64,000 nt of DNA. It comes from Patagioenas fasciata. Taxonomy: Eukaryota > Chordata > Aves > Columbiformes > Columbidae. The DNA lies in contig NC_092520.1 in NCBI RefSeq assembly GCF_037038585.1, positions 5,096,001-5,160,000 on the forward strand. The letters run 5' to 3'. Every line of letters begins with the position of its first letter. Within the stretch, counting starts at the first letter, position 1. Shown here in pieces: positions 13,118 through 23,825 of the stretch. The position numbers and the translations under genes are program-made. The notes beneath the pieces were generated by a model that did not search any database, was not told where the DNA came from, and saw only the letters and a list, made by a program, of their open reading frames with translations.

Positions 13118-13252
13118 GGAGACATCCCAGGCCAGGCTGGACGGGGCTCTGAGCAACCTGAGCTGGTGAAGATGTCCCTGCTCATGGCAGGGGTGGCACT
13201 GGATGAGCTTGGAAGGTCCCTTCCAACCCAAACTATTCTATGATTCTATGAT
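13118..13252 (+). mobile_element. CR1 LINE 3' fragment, abundant subfamily
   Basis: A 5'-truncated copy of about 135 bp, starting at GAGACATCCCAGGCCAGGCT and ending in TTCTATGATTCTATGATT. Confidence 0.93.
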
Positions 13253-14486
13253 TACTATGAGATAAAGAAATGCAGACAAATACAAATATCGCCCCGTTCA
13301 ACAGCAGCGCCAGACCTACAAAGTACAGGCGACACAGCTCTCTAAAGCTGAGAATTTCAAAGGCACTCAGTGTCACCAGAAAAGAGGAGGGAAAGGAAGG
13401 TTTACTAATCAGTTCTGGAAATGAGATGTAGTCCCCATTCGGGTATTGCATTAAGTGGTCAATGAGTTTGTTTAGCAAGCCAACTTTCATCATTTGGCAG
13501 TCGCACAAAAGTCCACAGGGATGTTCAGGTCAGTGAGGAACCTGAATGGGAAAAGCTGCAGCTGCGATCATCAGCAAAACTTAATCACCAAAAACCTACA
13601 AAATTGAAAAGACCACAAATCTTTGACTCAAAATGTTATTCCCATTTTACCATATGGATGCAGGAGCTGGAACTCCACCAAAGAGATGTCTAAATGCCTT
13701 CCAAAGCAAACGCCTTTGGAAAATACCAGGTTTAAATGGAATAAGATGCATCACAAGTACTGAGATGCTATTAGGACAGCATCTTAGATCCAGGAGACAC
13801 GATGGAAATATTTCGGACGTGTCCAAAAGGCATTGGGGAGCAAAAGAAATAATACAACAAATGAACACAAGGTATTTCTGTCAATAGATTATAGGAAAAA
13901 GAGAGACTGAACATACAGGACTGAAAAATTCAGAGGCCATGTGAAGAAGAGCCCAGAGCAGGCAGAGATGGAAAAGCTTTCCAAGCAATGGAAAGGACGA
14001 AGCAATCTGAACACTTAATACAGAAATGTCTAAGAGTTGTCCTCAACCGATCCCACCTCCAAGCCAGATTTCAACTATAAATATAAATGTCCCATTTCTG
14101 GCCCAAAAAGTGAACCTCCCATCCTGAGCAGGCATCATTTTGGGGTGAGAATACTCACATTTTGGACAGAGAAGTTCATTTCTAGGCATTAGTGTAATGC
14201 AGGCAACCAGCCTGACGCAAGGCTTCCCAGATCGTGACCTTCTCCAGGAAAACTGCGCAAGAGCTCAGAAAAAAAAAGAATTGAATATGAAAAGATAAAT
14301 CCAGAGACGAAATCCCCCCCCGGGTTGCTGGCATCAAATTATTCCAGATTCATTGGAAAAACAGGCACCGTTGGCTATCTCACACAGCAAGAAACATATG
14401 CTTCCAGCACTCATATTTTCCTCCCGTCCTTTAAAGGCACAGATTGCAGGATGAAGATGACTATGAGCTTTATTTGGACCGAGGCT

Positions 14487-14487
14487 G

Positions 14488-14520
<33 letters not shown>

Positions 14521-14526
14521 AATAAT
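14487..14526 (+). repeat. TTA trinucleotide microsatellite
   Basis: About a dozen uninterrupted ATT/TTA units are followed by a short AATAAT stretch, giving a near-palindromic end. It lies in GAB2 intron 1. Confidence 0.95.
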
Positions 14527-16971
14527 ACAAACTCCACACATATTTAAGTTGCTGTGTGGTTAGATATGATGGATGACACAGGAACAATTGCACTGCACGG
14601 GTCTGTGTGCTGACCTTGAGGAATTCTTTGTACATTTTAAAACCAGGTCCTTGCAGGCATATCTGAGGTGTAAGCATGTTTGCTTGGAGGCACATACATG
14701 TTCTGGATGGCTTCTTGAAGCCTCAGGTCTGTTCTCTGCAATGCTGAATATTTGCCTTTTCTGTTGCTAAAGGTGAATGAGAAAGAAAAGGGATGCTCTG
14801 CACTGACTGCATCTGTACAGCCTCTTGTGTTCACTGCCAATTCACTGCTGGTTTCATCCTTGATAACCACTAAACTGGTTTCACTTGGTAGCAGGTGCTG
14901 ATCCAGTTTCCCCAGATTTAGGCTGAAAAAGTTGAAGAAGCAGCAAACCCACCCGTCCCTATGTGAGAGAGAGGGACCTGAATCGCTTTGCACCAGCAAC
15001 TCCAAAAGCTTTTGCCTAAAAGCATCCAGCCACGATGGGGTATTTATATTGTGGTGTGCAAGTGTGTAAACTGGTCATTTCTAACAACAATGACTTCTCG
15101 GATGGGATGAAAGACTGGAAAAGGCAAATAAAACCCCAACTCAGCTTTTAGTCGCCCGGTTCCTTTCGACTGCGTGCTGGGAAGGACCAGAGAACAGGCT
15201 CAGAGATCATCTGATGTGCAAACAAGAGTAGGGGTTTTTCTTTCTCAAGCTATTTCTACCATTTAAAGTGGAATTACACGAACCATTGTTAAACAGGGCA
15301 GACAACAAATGGAACTTTGGAGGGTAGGTCTGCTCGTGGCTGATTCACCCACATGAGGAGCGCGACTCTGGGTGCCCATAGCAGAGCTCCAGGATGCTCC
15401 AGGAGACTTTGGGGATGCTCAGCAGCTTTGGGGACCTCTCCAGAGCAAGGTGTCCCAGGTGGTGGCATGGGCCAGGCTCTCACCAGCTGTGGTGACAGGG
15501 CCAGGTGTTCCGCTCACAGCTCCGGGTGAGGAAACCACAGCAGCCTGTATTTACACGACGCCTCTCGGCCAAACCATATACCTAGGTGTGCCGCAATTAA
15601 AACATCATAGAATCACCCAGCCAAAGGACGGTGTGGGATAATAAGCATTTGCATACTGTTGATTCTGGGCTTAGTGGGTTTTTTTTTGACCCAAATCCTT
15701 GTCAGGATGGGACTATCCCAAAGAGAAGGGCTGAAAAGTGAAGGAGAGGCCGCACAGAATGACAGCAATTCAAAAACCTGTCAGCTCTATTGCTGCTCTC
15801 CACTCACCATGAAGTCAAACTCTCTCCTCCTCATTTTTCCCACCTCCCGCAATAAAATAAATACAGCACTTAATAGTGATGACAAAGTGTAAGACCCACC
15901 TAAGCATTACGATAGGGAAGTGAGACTGCAAAGACGTGCATGGAGTATTGGAAGGAAGGGCAGTTTATACTAAAAGCAGTAATTTCCATATTTTTTGGAT
16001 GTATTAATCTCAGAGAGCCCCCAGATGACCTTGGCACCCTCGCCATCTAAATTCCTGCAGTAAGCAGGCCCGGCTGCAAGCCCTTTCCATAGCATCATAC
16101 ATTAAACCACCAGCCTACGAGCAGCTCGGAAACCCCTGGCTCAGGTAGAGGAGGTAAAGCCAAACTGAGTTCCCAGCTGTGGGAATGACACTGAACACAA
16201 GTGAAGCCAAACCACCAACTTGCTCCGTGCCTCAGTTTCCCCATCTCGCCAGGTCCCTCAGGGCAGATACGGTCTCACAAAACACCCAGTGCACTGAGCC
16301 CGGTTGCCTCAGATATTAGTGTAATCCAAATAAATAATACTTGCTCTGCCTTTGAGTCACTACTATAAATTATGTGCTTCAGTCTGGTAAACACTGTTAC
16401 ATCATCTCTCGCATTTGACAATCGTTAAAAGAAAAAAATAGGAAAAAAAGAAAAAAAAAGAAGGGTTTCAGTATCACTTCTGCTGTTTTCCAAAGAGAAA
16501 TGAAGCCAGCTTCCTCTTACACTTTCCTCAAGTGTTGTTTGTCTTTCTTAAGTTCAACCTGTGCTTTGCCACCATCGATCTTTTACATCCACCAGGGACT
16601 TCGCCAGGGCCATGGGCCAGCTCTGAAGTCATGACAGACAGCTGAAGATTCGCTCAAGCTGCCTTAGCATAGCCAAAGCACCAGGAAAATCCACCGGTTT
16701 CGCTCCCCACACAACACGTGGACTCCCGACCTCTACGGGCACATCCACCTTGGCCAATGCAATGCCTTGGGAAGATGTTTGGGTTAACCCTGACCAAACC
16801 AGTTCGAGTTGCAGCAACTGAAGAGTGGTCCCAGCACAGCACTTCCACCACGTTGCTCATGTTGGTAGAAAACCAAACAAGGACCACCCACCTGCTCAGG
16901 GAGCTGCACTAAAGCAGCTACTTTGCTTGCTAGTTTGGTGCCTCCAAATTGTGCAGAGGTATCAGAAATGT

Positions 16972-17079
16972 TGGGTTGGAGGCACCTTGGGAGGTCTCTA
17001 GTCCAGCCTCGCATTTGAGGTGGGACTAGATTAGGTTAGATGGGATTTCTCCTGGACAAGTCTTCAACACCTCCAAAGA
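16972..17079 (-). mobile_element. Older CR1, right part of a copy split by insertion
   Basis: A diverged CR1 3' end (reverse complement) running from GGTTGGAGGCACCTTGGGAG to CTTCAACACCTCCAAAGAT, where it stops abruptly. It resumes at about 17793. Confidence 0.82.
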
Positions 17080-17794
17080 TAAGCTGGGGAATGACCCATT
17101 ACAGAGCAGTGTAGGGGAAAGGGACCTGGGGGTCCTGGGGACAGCAGGGTGAGCATGAGCCAGCACTGGGCCCTTGTGCCCAGGAAGGCCAATGGTACCT
17201 GGGGTGGGTTTGAAGGGGGTGGTCAGTAGGTCAGAGAGGTTCTCCTGCCCCTCTGCTCTGCCCTGGGGAGACCACACCTGGAATATTGTGTCCAGTTGTG
17301 GCCCCTCAGTTCCAGAAGGACAGGGAACTGCTGGAGAGAGTCCAGCGCAGGGCAACAAAGATGCTGAAGGGAGTGGAGCATCTCCCGTGTGAGGAAAGGC
17401 TGAGGGAGCTGGGGCTCTGGAGCTGGAGAAGAGGAGACTGAGGGGTGACCTCATTAATGGTTATAAATATATAAAGAGTGAGTGTCATGAGGATGGAGCC
17501 AGGCTCTTCTCGGTGACAATCAATGATAGGACAAGGGGTGATGGGTTCAAAGTGGAAAAGAAGAGGTTCCACTTAAATTTGAGAAGAAACTTGTTCCTGG
17601 TGAGGGTGGCAGAGCCTGGCCCAGGCTGCCCAGGGAGGTTGTGAAGTCTCCTTCTCTGCAGACATTCAAACCCGCCTGGACACCTTCCTGTGGAACCTCA
17701 GCTGGGTGTTCCTGCTCCATGGGGGGATTGCACTGGATGAGCTTTCCAGGTCCCTTCAACCCCTGACATTCTGGGATTCTGTGTGATTCTGTGA
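17080..17794 (+). mobile_element. CR1 LINE inserted into an older CR1
   Basis: A 715-bp copy with the ORF2 end and 3' UTR. It begins at AAGCTGGGGAATGACCC and ends GGATTCTGTGTGATTCTGTG. The older, opposite-strand CR1 flanks it on both sides, with AAGAT at both junctions. Confidence 0.92.
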
Positions 17795-17872
17795 AGATGG
17801 ACCCTGCAGCCTCTGCAGGAACCTGCTCCTCTACACCACAGCCTTCCCAGTGGAGAGCTTTTCCCAACACAC
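17793..17872 (-). mobile_element. Older CR1, remainder after the insertion
   Basis: GATGGACCCTGCAGCCTCTG and AGTGGAGAGCTTTTCC continue the old minus-strand CR1 interrupted at 17079, matching the usual GATGGAGACTCC...CAACCTCTCTGGG order with divergence. Confidence 0.72.
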
Positions 17873-18837
17873 AACCTGAATCTGCAAAGCTGGGTTGTGG
17901 TTGTTGCCTCTTCTTTTGTCACCTGCCACAGCTGGGAAGAGTTTGACTCCACCATTTCCATAACCACCCTTCACGTAGCTGCGAGTTATTAGATCGAGAG
18001 CATCACGATGGCAACACACCACTGTCTCATTGCACCCAGAAAATATTACATTGGGCAAAGGAACCCACTCCCACACCCAAACAAAATGAGCCTGAGAGAA
18101 GGTTGCGGGGAAGAAGTTGCCTATTTTGACTCATCAGCAATGATGCAGCAGAGAAACAAGTTCTGAAGCGTGACCTTTGTGTGGTGTTGCACAAGAGAGG
18201 TGGTGCTGGGGAGCACTGGCGGGCACTGCCCTTGCACACAAAATGCAAAACCTTCCTGCAAAACCTTCTCTGGTGGAGCAAGTGTTGGTCTCTCCTCTGA
18301 ATCATGGGGCAGATGACAACAGCTAAAACGTCTGATGGTCTCTTTTGAATCAAGCCTGGAGATGACATGGGAGGAGCAGGGTGCAGCTTGACAGCTGGAA
18401 TAAGACGCAAAGCCAAGGAGTTCAGTGCTGTCAAGACTGTCAAAACTTGTCTGCACTGGCTAAAAAGACTTTCCAGAGTGCCACGAGCAGATTTGTGCCC
18501 AAAAGCTTCTTTGCTCTCTCTCTCTGATGCTCAAAATCCATAAGTTCACCTAAACCAGCACTGGAAGGGAATTTTGGAGAATTTGTCGATTTTATTCCAC
18601 TGCTTCAAAACAGGATCAGTTCTCCTGAAGCACTTTGCTCTCTGGCCAATCTGCCCATCGAAACTTCCACCAACGGAGACTCCGAGCCCATCCCAAACCA
18701 TCTGTTCCACTGCTCTGCTCCTCTGGCAATCAGTGCTGAGGAATATTTTCCCTAACTCTTGTTTCCTTTGCCACAGTTTGAGCTCAGCACTACTTGGCTT
18801 CCCACTACTGGCCAAGGAGAACAGTTCGCTCCCTCCC

Positions 18838-18957
18838 CAAGCTGGATGGGGCTCTGAGCAACCTGAGCTGGTGAAGATGTCCCTGCTCATGGTAGGGGTG
18901 GCACTGGATGAGTTTTGGAGGTCCCTTCCAACCCAAACTGTTCTATGATTCGATGAC
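18838..18957 (+). mobile_element. CR1 tail fragment, abundant subfamily
   Basis: A copy of about 120 bp from GCTGGATGGGGCTCTGAGCA to TTCTATGATTCGATGA. The hairpin arm reads GTAGGG instead of GCAGGG, which still pairs through G-U. Confidence 0.92.
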
Positions 18958-19190
18958 TCCCCATCACAGCTAGATTTGACATCCTTGAGCGCTGTTATTT
19001 CTCCTCTCAGTCCTCTCATCCCTAGACTAAACAACCTCATTTCCTTCAGTCTTTTCTACATTTCTGCCCATTTTTTGGTGCTTTTCTCCTGAGTTTCTGC
19101 AACTGTTTACTGTTTTCGGTAGAAGGGAGCATCCTGAATGAGACATGGCACAGCTGATCATGACACCTACCCATTAGAGAAAAGAGAAAA

Positions 19191-19221
19191 GAAACCAACC
19201 AACCAACCAACCAACCAACCG
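19191..19221 (+). repeat. AACC tetranucleotide microsatellite
   Basis: Six or seven AACC units in a row in GAB2 intron 1. Confidence 0.93.
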
Positions 19222-19469
19222 AAAAACCCACTTCGCTTAATACAATTTTTTTTGGTATTTTGATGCAGAATTAAAGGGATTTCCTTTCTTCTCCCCTGCT
19301 CCAAAATTTCATCCCAATTAGCGTCGTGCCAAACTCCACCAGATACCTCCACCATCTGAGCAGCCAAAGACTTCTTTACTCCAGTGGTGCTACTTCAGTC
19401 CACATCTTTATGTCCTCATTTCAGGAGGACATCCTCGCTATGCATCCTCAAGTGGGATATGAAGGATCT

Positions 19470-19600
19470 ACTTTGGGGGCCAAAAGAGGACTCAGCAACC
19501 TGATCTGGTGAAGATGTCCCTGCTCATGGCAGGGGTGGCACTGGCTGAGCTTTGAAGGTCCCTTCCAACACAAACTGTTCTATGATTTGATGATTCTAAG
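19470..19600 (+). mobile_element. CR1 tail fragment, abundant subfamily
   Basis: A 5'-truncated and somewhat diverged copy. The recognisable part starts near GGACTCAGCAACCTGATCTG and ends TTCTATGATTTGATGATTCT. Confidence 0.9.
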
Positions 19601-20357
19601 TCCTTCATCAGGGAGTTACCCCTGGGAATAGGGCTGCAATCAGTAAATTAGCGTGTTATGTCCCCCTTAACCTCTTCTGTACACCCCATAGGAGAGGAGT
19701 AAGGTCTTGTCATGACCTTGATTAAACTGTTTCTGCTTGATGTAAGAATGACCACTGATGCACAAAGCCAAACTCCCCCCCCCAGTTAAACCAGTGTGGG
19801 GAGGGAAGCACTAAAAGATCACAAAACCAGTGCAAGACTTTTGTTTTAGTCAGAATTGTAGACACACGTCTCAGCCAGACAGAAAACGTTCTGACTTCAC
19901 AGTACATAAATGAGGCAAAGCGCACTGATTTAATGAGAGGCAGCTAAGAGCTGCTCTACAACGCCAGCAGTTATTTTTTACGTTGCTGTTCAGCCAGAGA
20001 GCCCCCCCCGCCATGAACCTCATCGTGTCGGGCAGTGGAGAGACACAAACCACTGCTCTAAAGCCACGTCTAACTCGGGAGACAACAGACAGGCACGTCC
20101 AGCGAGGGAGCACCAGCAGACGGTGAGTCAGAACAGACCGGCACAACATGCGCTGGTCTCGGCTCATCGGTCACACAGCTACAGCCAAGGGTTTTGTTTA
20201 GGGATTGTGTTGTTTTGGTTTTTTTTTTTCATTATTATTATATTTTTGCATGGGTGTTTAAAGGAGGAGCCAGGAGGAGAATTGAAGGGCAGCTCTGTGC
20301 TTTGTGGCTGTGTTCAAGGAGATCCTTCCATGCATGAAAGGCAGAAGGGGAGAAGGT

Positions 20358-20656
20358 GGGGACAGATTTTTTAGCAGGGCCTGTTGTGATAGGACAAGGG
20401 GAAATGGTTTTAAACTAAAAGAGGGAGATTCAGACCAGACAGGAGGAAGAAAATGTTGCCCCTGAGGGTGGTGAGAACCTGTTTCCGGTTGTCCAGAGAG
20501 GTGATGGATGAACCATCCCCCCAGGCCAGGCTGGACGGGGCTCTGAGCAACCTGAGCTGGTGAAGATGTCCCTGCTCATGGCAGGGGTGGCACTGGATGA
20601 GCTTGGAAGGTCCCTTCCAACCCAAACTATTCTGTGAATCTATGATTCTATGATAT
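20358..20656 (+). mobile_element. CR1 LINE 3' fragment, abundant subfamily
   Basis: It starts at GGGACAGATTTTTTAGCAGG, passes GGCCTGTTGTGATAGGACAA and ends in AATCTATGATTCTATGAT. A short internal deletion removes part of the GGAGACATCCC stretch. Confidence 0.93.
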
Positions 20657-21699
20657 GAAAAGGGTGGTTATAAGAAGCACCCTTTTGGATCAAGCAGCTG
20701 ATAGATCTTGGCACCCCAAGTAGAATGGAGGTGGAAGGTGGTGTTTTGGTATTATCATTACTTTTGACCTTCAGTTGTTTGGTTACCTTTTATTTTCAAG
20801 CACCTGAAGGGCTTGTCCATGATCATGGCCGAACTGCCCAGGGTCTACATGAGCCCCTGTCCCCATTTATGAGGCAGAAAAGAGGTAAAATCCATCTCAC
20901 CCTCGGAGCAGTCATCGTTTGATCAGATGAATGCCACCCAACACGAGAAACTCGGGACCCTGGTATTTCCCAGAGCATTGTACAGAGAGGCCCGACATAA
21001 AATATCCAACAATCTCACCTAAATGCAATCCTCTGAGGTCAAACCAAGCAGGTAGTGCCATAAATGTAGATTAATGTTGCGCGGATCAGGTGCAAAGCAA
21101 AGTTCCCTCCCCAACCACTCTGGATGGAAGTTACAAAGAAAATTTAGCACCTTCCCCTCTTGCCAAGGATCTCCTTGAAAAGTAAAACCAAAACAAAGCC
21201 AGGCTTATAAAAGCACAGCACTTCAAGGCCAGAGTCAGCAACACACCCATGTGCAGACACGTACATTTGAAATGCATTTGTCAAAGAAAAAAATAAATCT
21301 ATCATCTACCCTGTGTCAATACAGCCAGAGCAGGAACTTCAAACCCGATTAGCAGCATCCTGCAGCCTGAGATTTCTCCTTTGAGGTCTCCAAGCAGAAC
21401 ATAAACCGAAGGCACAAGGAAAGTGGCAAAGCCAGCGATGCAGCGCCTTGCCTTTGAGTCCGTACAAAGGCCGGCGTAGCACCGCGGTGGCTGAAAACTC
21501 GCTTTTTCTGCACAAAAATCAAAGATCAACCATGTGGGTTTGTTGTAGATGAAGGCAGGTTTTGGGGGAGCAAAGCCAACAGCCTTGGGCTCTACCACAT
21601 TGAGCTGCTCTGAACCACCACCAAAGAGAACGTGACCAACACCCTGAAAGCACGCCGCAGCTATATAAATATTACGATATGAAGAATAATGCATTAAAA

Positions 21700-22080
21700 A
21701 GCTAGGGGATGGTGCATCGCCGAGCGAGACGCAGCCCGAGTTAAGCCCAACGCTTTCAAATCCAGCCCCCGATGCAGGAAGCCGGCACAGCCGGCGTGCC
21801 TGGAAGGGAAGTCCCACTGACCACAGCGCCGGGACGGCTCCAACACGGCGATCCCCTCGAGTGACATCTGCCCGGCGGCGCTTCCTGCCCCGCCGAGCCC
21901 GTGTGGGACGGCCGGGGACATCGGCACGGCCGCGCTTCCTCCTGGGGGGGACAGGGATGTTTTTTGAGGACATAGGTGGCTTGCGAAGCGCTTTGGGATG
22001 TGTCTGGATGAAAAGCGCTCTTATGCACGTCGGAAATCAGCGCTGACCGCTGCTGTGTTGCAGCCTCGTGTAGAGCGCTT
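21700..22080. promoter_or_regulatory. Second CpG-rich block inside GAB2 intron 1
   Basis: A short GC- and CpG-rich stretch lies about 1.6-1.9 kb inside intron 1, separated from the main island by more ordinary sequence. It may be a shore of the promoter island or an intronic regulatory element. A long open frame crosses it on the minus strand (21302-21973), but it is basic and low in complexity, resembles no protein I know and is probably a by-product of base composition. Confidence 0.4.
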
Positions 22081-23550
22081 GGCAGATTTTATTTGGCTCT
22101 CGTTGGAATGCCAGAGCACAAGCTGGATATTCAGAAGGCGATGTGAGCGCCCTTTCACGGGGCAGATGCCAGGGAGCTAATGATGTCTGATGAGTTAAGG
22201 CCACCGGTGACTCAGGATCAGCAATTAGTTGATTTCTGTGGGAGGAAGGTGCTTTGCTCCATTAAGCTAAAAGCATCCTCCACAGTTCAGCGTGCGCAAA
22301 GTCGTTCTGCCCATCTCCCACAAAGCTCCATACATTGGAAGTTTGATATTTCCCACGTAAACACCCCGTTTTACCTTTGCCTCGGTACATTTTGGGTGAC
22401 AGGGAGGGAGAAGAACCAGATTCCCTCACAGCTACATCCCGCAGAATGGGATCAGGCAAACAAGGATTGCTGAGAGCAACCAGACACGCAGCCTAATGCA
22501 AGGAGATGCAGCCTATGGGGCTGCACTCACTCCAGATCAGACTAAAAACTCTGGATCACACATCAGATACTCCTCCAGCCCTGCCCTAGCCTGTGACACA
22601 GGACTACAGACACCCACCTCCCTCTCACGCTGCCATCAACCGATAAACAGGCGCTGGGGAGACACCAGCTGCACTTGTTCCGCCCGCCGTGCCCAAAATC
22701 CACGCAGCCAAAAGCCACAGGACCAAAGGACAATACAGCTGGTGTCCCCTCCCCAGCAAGGGGAAGCATCCAGCTCCCTCCCAGAGGTTGCGTCCCTGGT
22801 AGAGGATGGTCACCGGAGCCAGGGAGTGGGACCCCGGCATCACCCCGGGGAGCGACGTGCCGAGTCATAGGACGGCAGCTGGACGTGGCCGCGTCTCTGA
22901 GCTCTAACGCCGGGCGAGACGCTCGGGCGGAGGGCGCAGAGAACAGTTATTTCTTTCGGGGAGCGGGGAACGCGATGGGGCTTGCACTCGGACCCTCTTT
23001 TTACAACTTCTTTGAAGTGTTTGATGTCAGCCGCCCGCGACACAAAAGGCTATCGAAGCGCTACCGGTGATATCTTCAAAGGCTCGGAACGCTCAATGAT
23101 TAATAGGAACCGTGCGCGGGGAGGGGGAGAGCGACCGTTATGGGGATGATGGTGGGGGGGGTGGGATCCGAGATGTATTACCTTTAGTCTTTGGGACAAA
23201 GGTATTCCCAACCTCTCCCAAAACGCACCGCTTCAAAGGAGGGGGTGTGACCGTCGCAGGTCCCGGTCACCGCGGGGCGCAGCAAAACTGCCCCAAACCC
23301 GGGGAGGGGAGGGGGGTACCGCTCCGACCGTGCCCATCACCCCGCTGCCAAGCATGGGACGCGCCAGGGGGGCTCCGAGATGCTCCCACCCAAATTCCCG
23401 GAGCAGCAGGAGCTACGATCAACCACCACCGACCCTCCCAGCTCGGGCAAGGGGCACCCCCGCCCTGCGGCAGGTGCAGCGGGGCGGGCGGCGGCTGTCG
23501 GGGGTGGAAGGGAGATTAGAACGGGGGGGAATCCCTTCCCGGAGCCGGGG

Positions 23551-23584
23551 TAGCGATGAGACAGGGGTAGCGATGAGACAGGGG
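23551..23584. repeat. Tandem 17-bp duplication at the start of GAB2 intron 1
   Basis: The 17-bp unit TAGCGATGAGACAGGGG occurs twice head to tail with no mismatch (23551-23567 and 23568-23584). In the gene's sense it begins 15 nt into intron 1, just after the GTAAGT donor at 23594-23599. A perfect copy implies a recent duplication. Confidence 0.9.
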
Positions 23585-23599
23585 TAGGCTGAGACTTAC

Positions 23600-23671
23600 G
23601 TATCTCCGTAACTTCTTCTCCGGCGGTGACTTTCGGAGCCAGCCCGAACACACCACCTCCCCGCCGCTCAT
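23600..23671 (-). CDS. GAB2: GAB2 first coding exon (N-terminus of the PH domain)
   Basis: GAB2 is a cytoplasmic docking protein. Its N-terminal PH domain binds phosphoinositides at the membrane, and its tail recruits GRB2, SHP2 and PI3K p85 after receptor activation. The exon has 24 codons, starting MSGGEVVC and continuing with [15 protein letters not shown], the conserved opening of GAB-family PH domains. It ends at a TAC|GTAAGT donor in phase 0. The start is the only ATG that gives this N-terminus and has G at -3. The peptide is as close to GAB1 as to GAB2 (EVVCSG is GAB1-like, LRRY is GAB2-like). The upstream tandem neighbour NARS2 matches the known GAB2-NARS2 order and decides the call. 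Later exons lie off the left edge. Confidence 0.87.
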
Positions 23672-23745
23672 CGCGGCCGCAACCGGGCGCTGCCTCCCCG
23701 GGCGCTCAGCGCCGGCAGCGCCGGCCCATGGAGGGCGGTGGGCGG

Positions 23746-23825
23746 GTGGATGAAGGGATGGATGAGTGGGTGGGTGGGTGGGTGGGTGGATGTATAGATG
23801 GATGGATGGATGGATGGAGGGGGGG
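23746..23825 (+). repeat. TGGG/TGGA tetranucleotide repeat upstream of the GAB2 ATG
   Basis: An imperfect tetranucleotide array combines TGGG units (about 23767-23787) with TGGA/GATG units (about 23797-23818) and ends in a G run. It lies 75-155 bp upstream of the GAB2 start codon in the gene's sense, so it is in the 5' UTR or core promoter. Five GGG runs separated by single T bases occupy 23768-23786 on the plus strand, which is the template strand for GAB2. Confidence 0.9.

Larger units (their letters stand above)
1..23599 (-). other. GAB2: GAB2 intron 1 (5' part, continues off the left edge)
   Basis: No second GAB2 exon (the remainder of the PH domain) is visible, so intron 1 exceeds 23.6 kb; this intron is also very long in mammals. 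It holds CR1 copies listed separately, a TTA microsatellite at 14.5 kb, an AACC microsatellite at 19.2 kb and a second GC-rich block near 21.7-22.1 kb. The longer stretches without an identified element are about 728-2287, 2350-5587, 6156-7336, 7557-9587, 9797-10907, 11514-13117, 13253-16971 and 20657-21700. They look like unique intronic sequence, and apart from the small repeats reported separately I recognise nothing in them. Confidence 0.75.

Noticed and set aside
14325..14519. Open frame ending in a poly-tyrosine run
   Set aside because: The run is translation of the TTA microsatellite.
15600..15640. ATCATAGAATCACCCAGCC resembling a CR1 tail
   Set aside because: Only the first dozen bases fit; the following sequence does not align to a CR1 3' end.
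21302..21973. A 223-codon minus-strand open frame in GAB2 intron 1
   Set aside because: It crosses a GC-rich block where stop codons are rare. Its start is an arginine-rich low-complexity stretch and no domain is recognisable, so chance is the better explanation.
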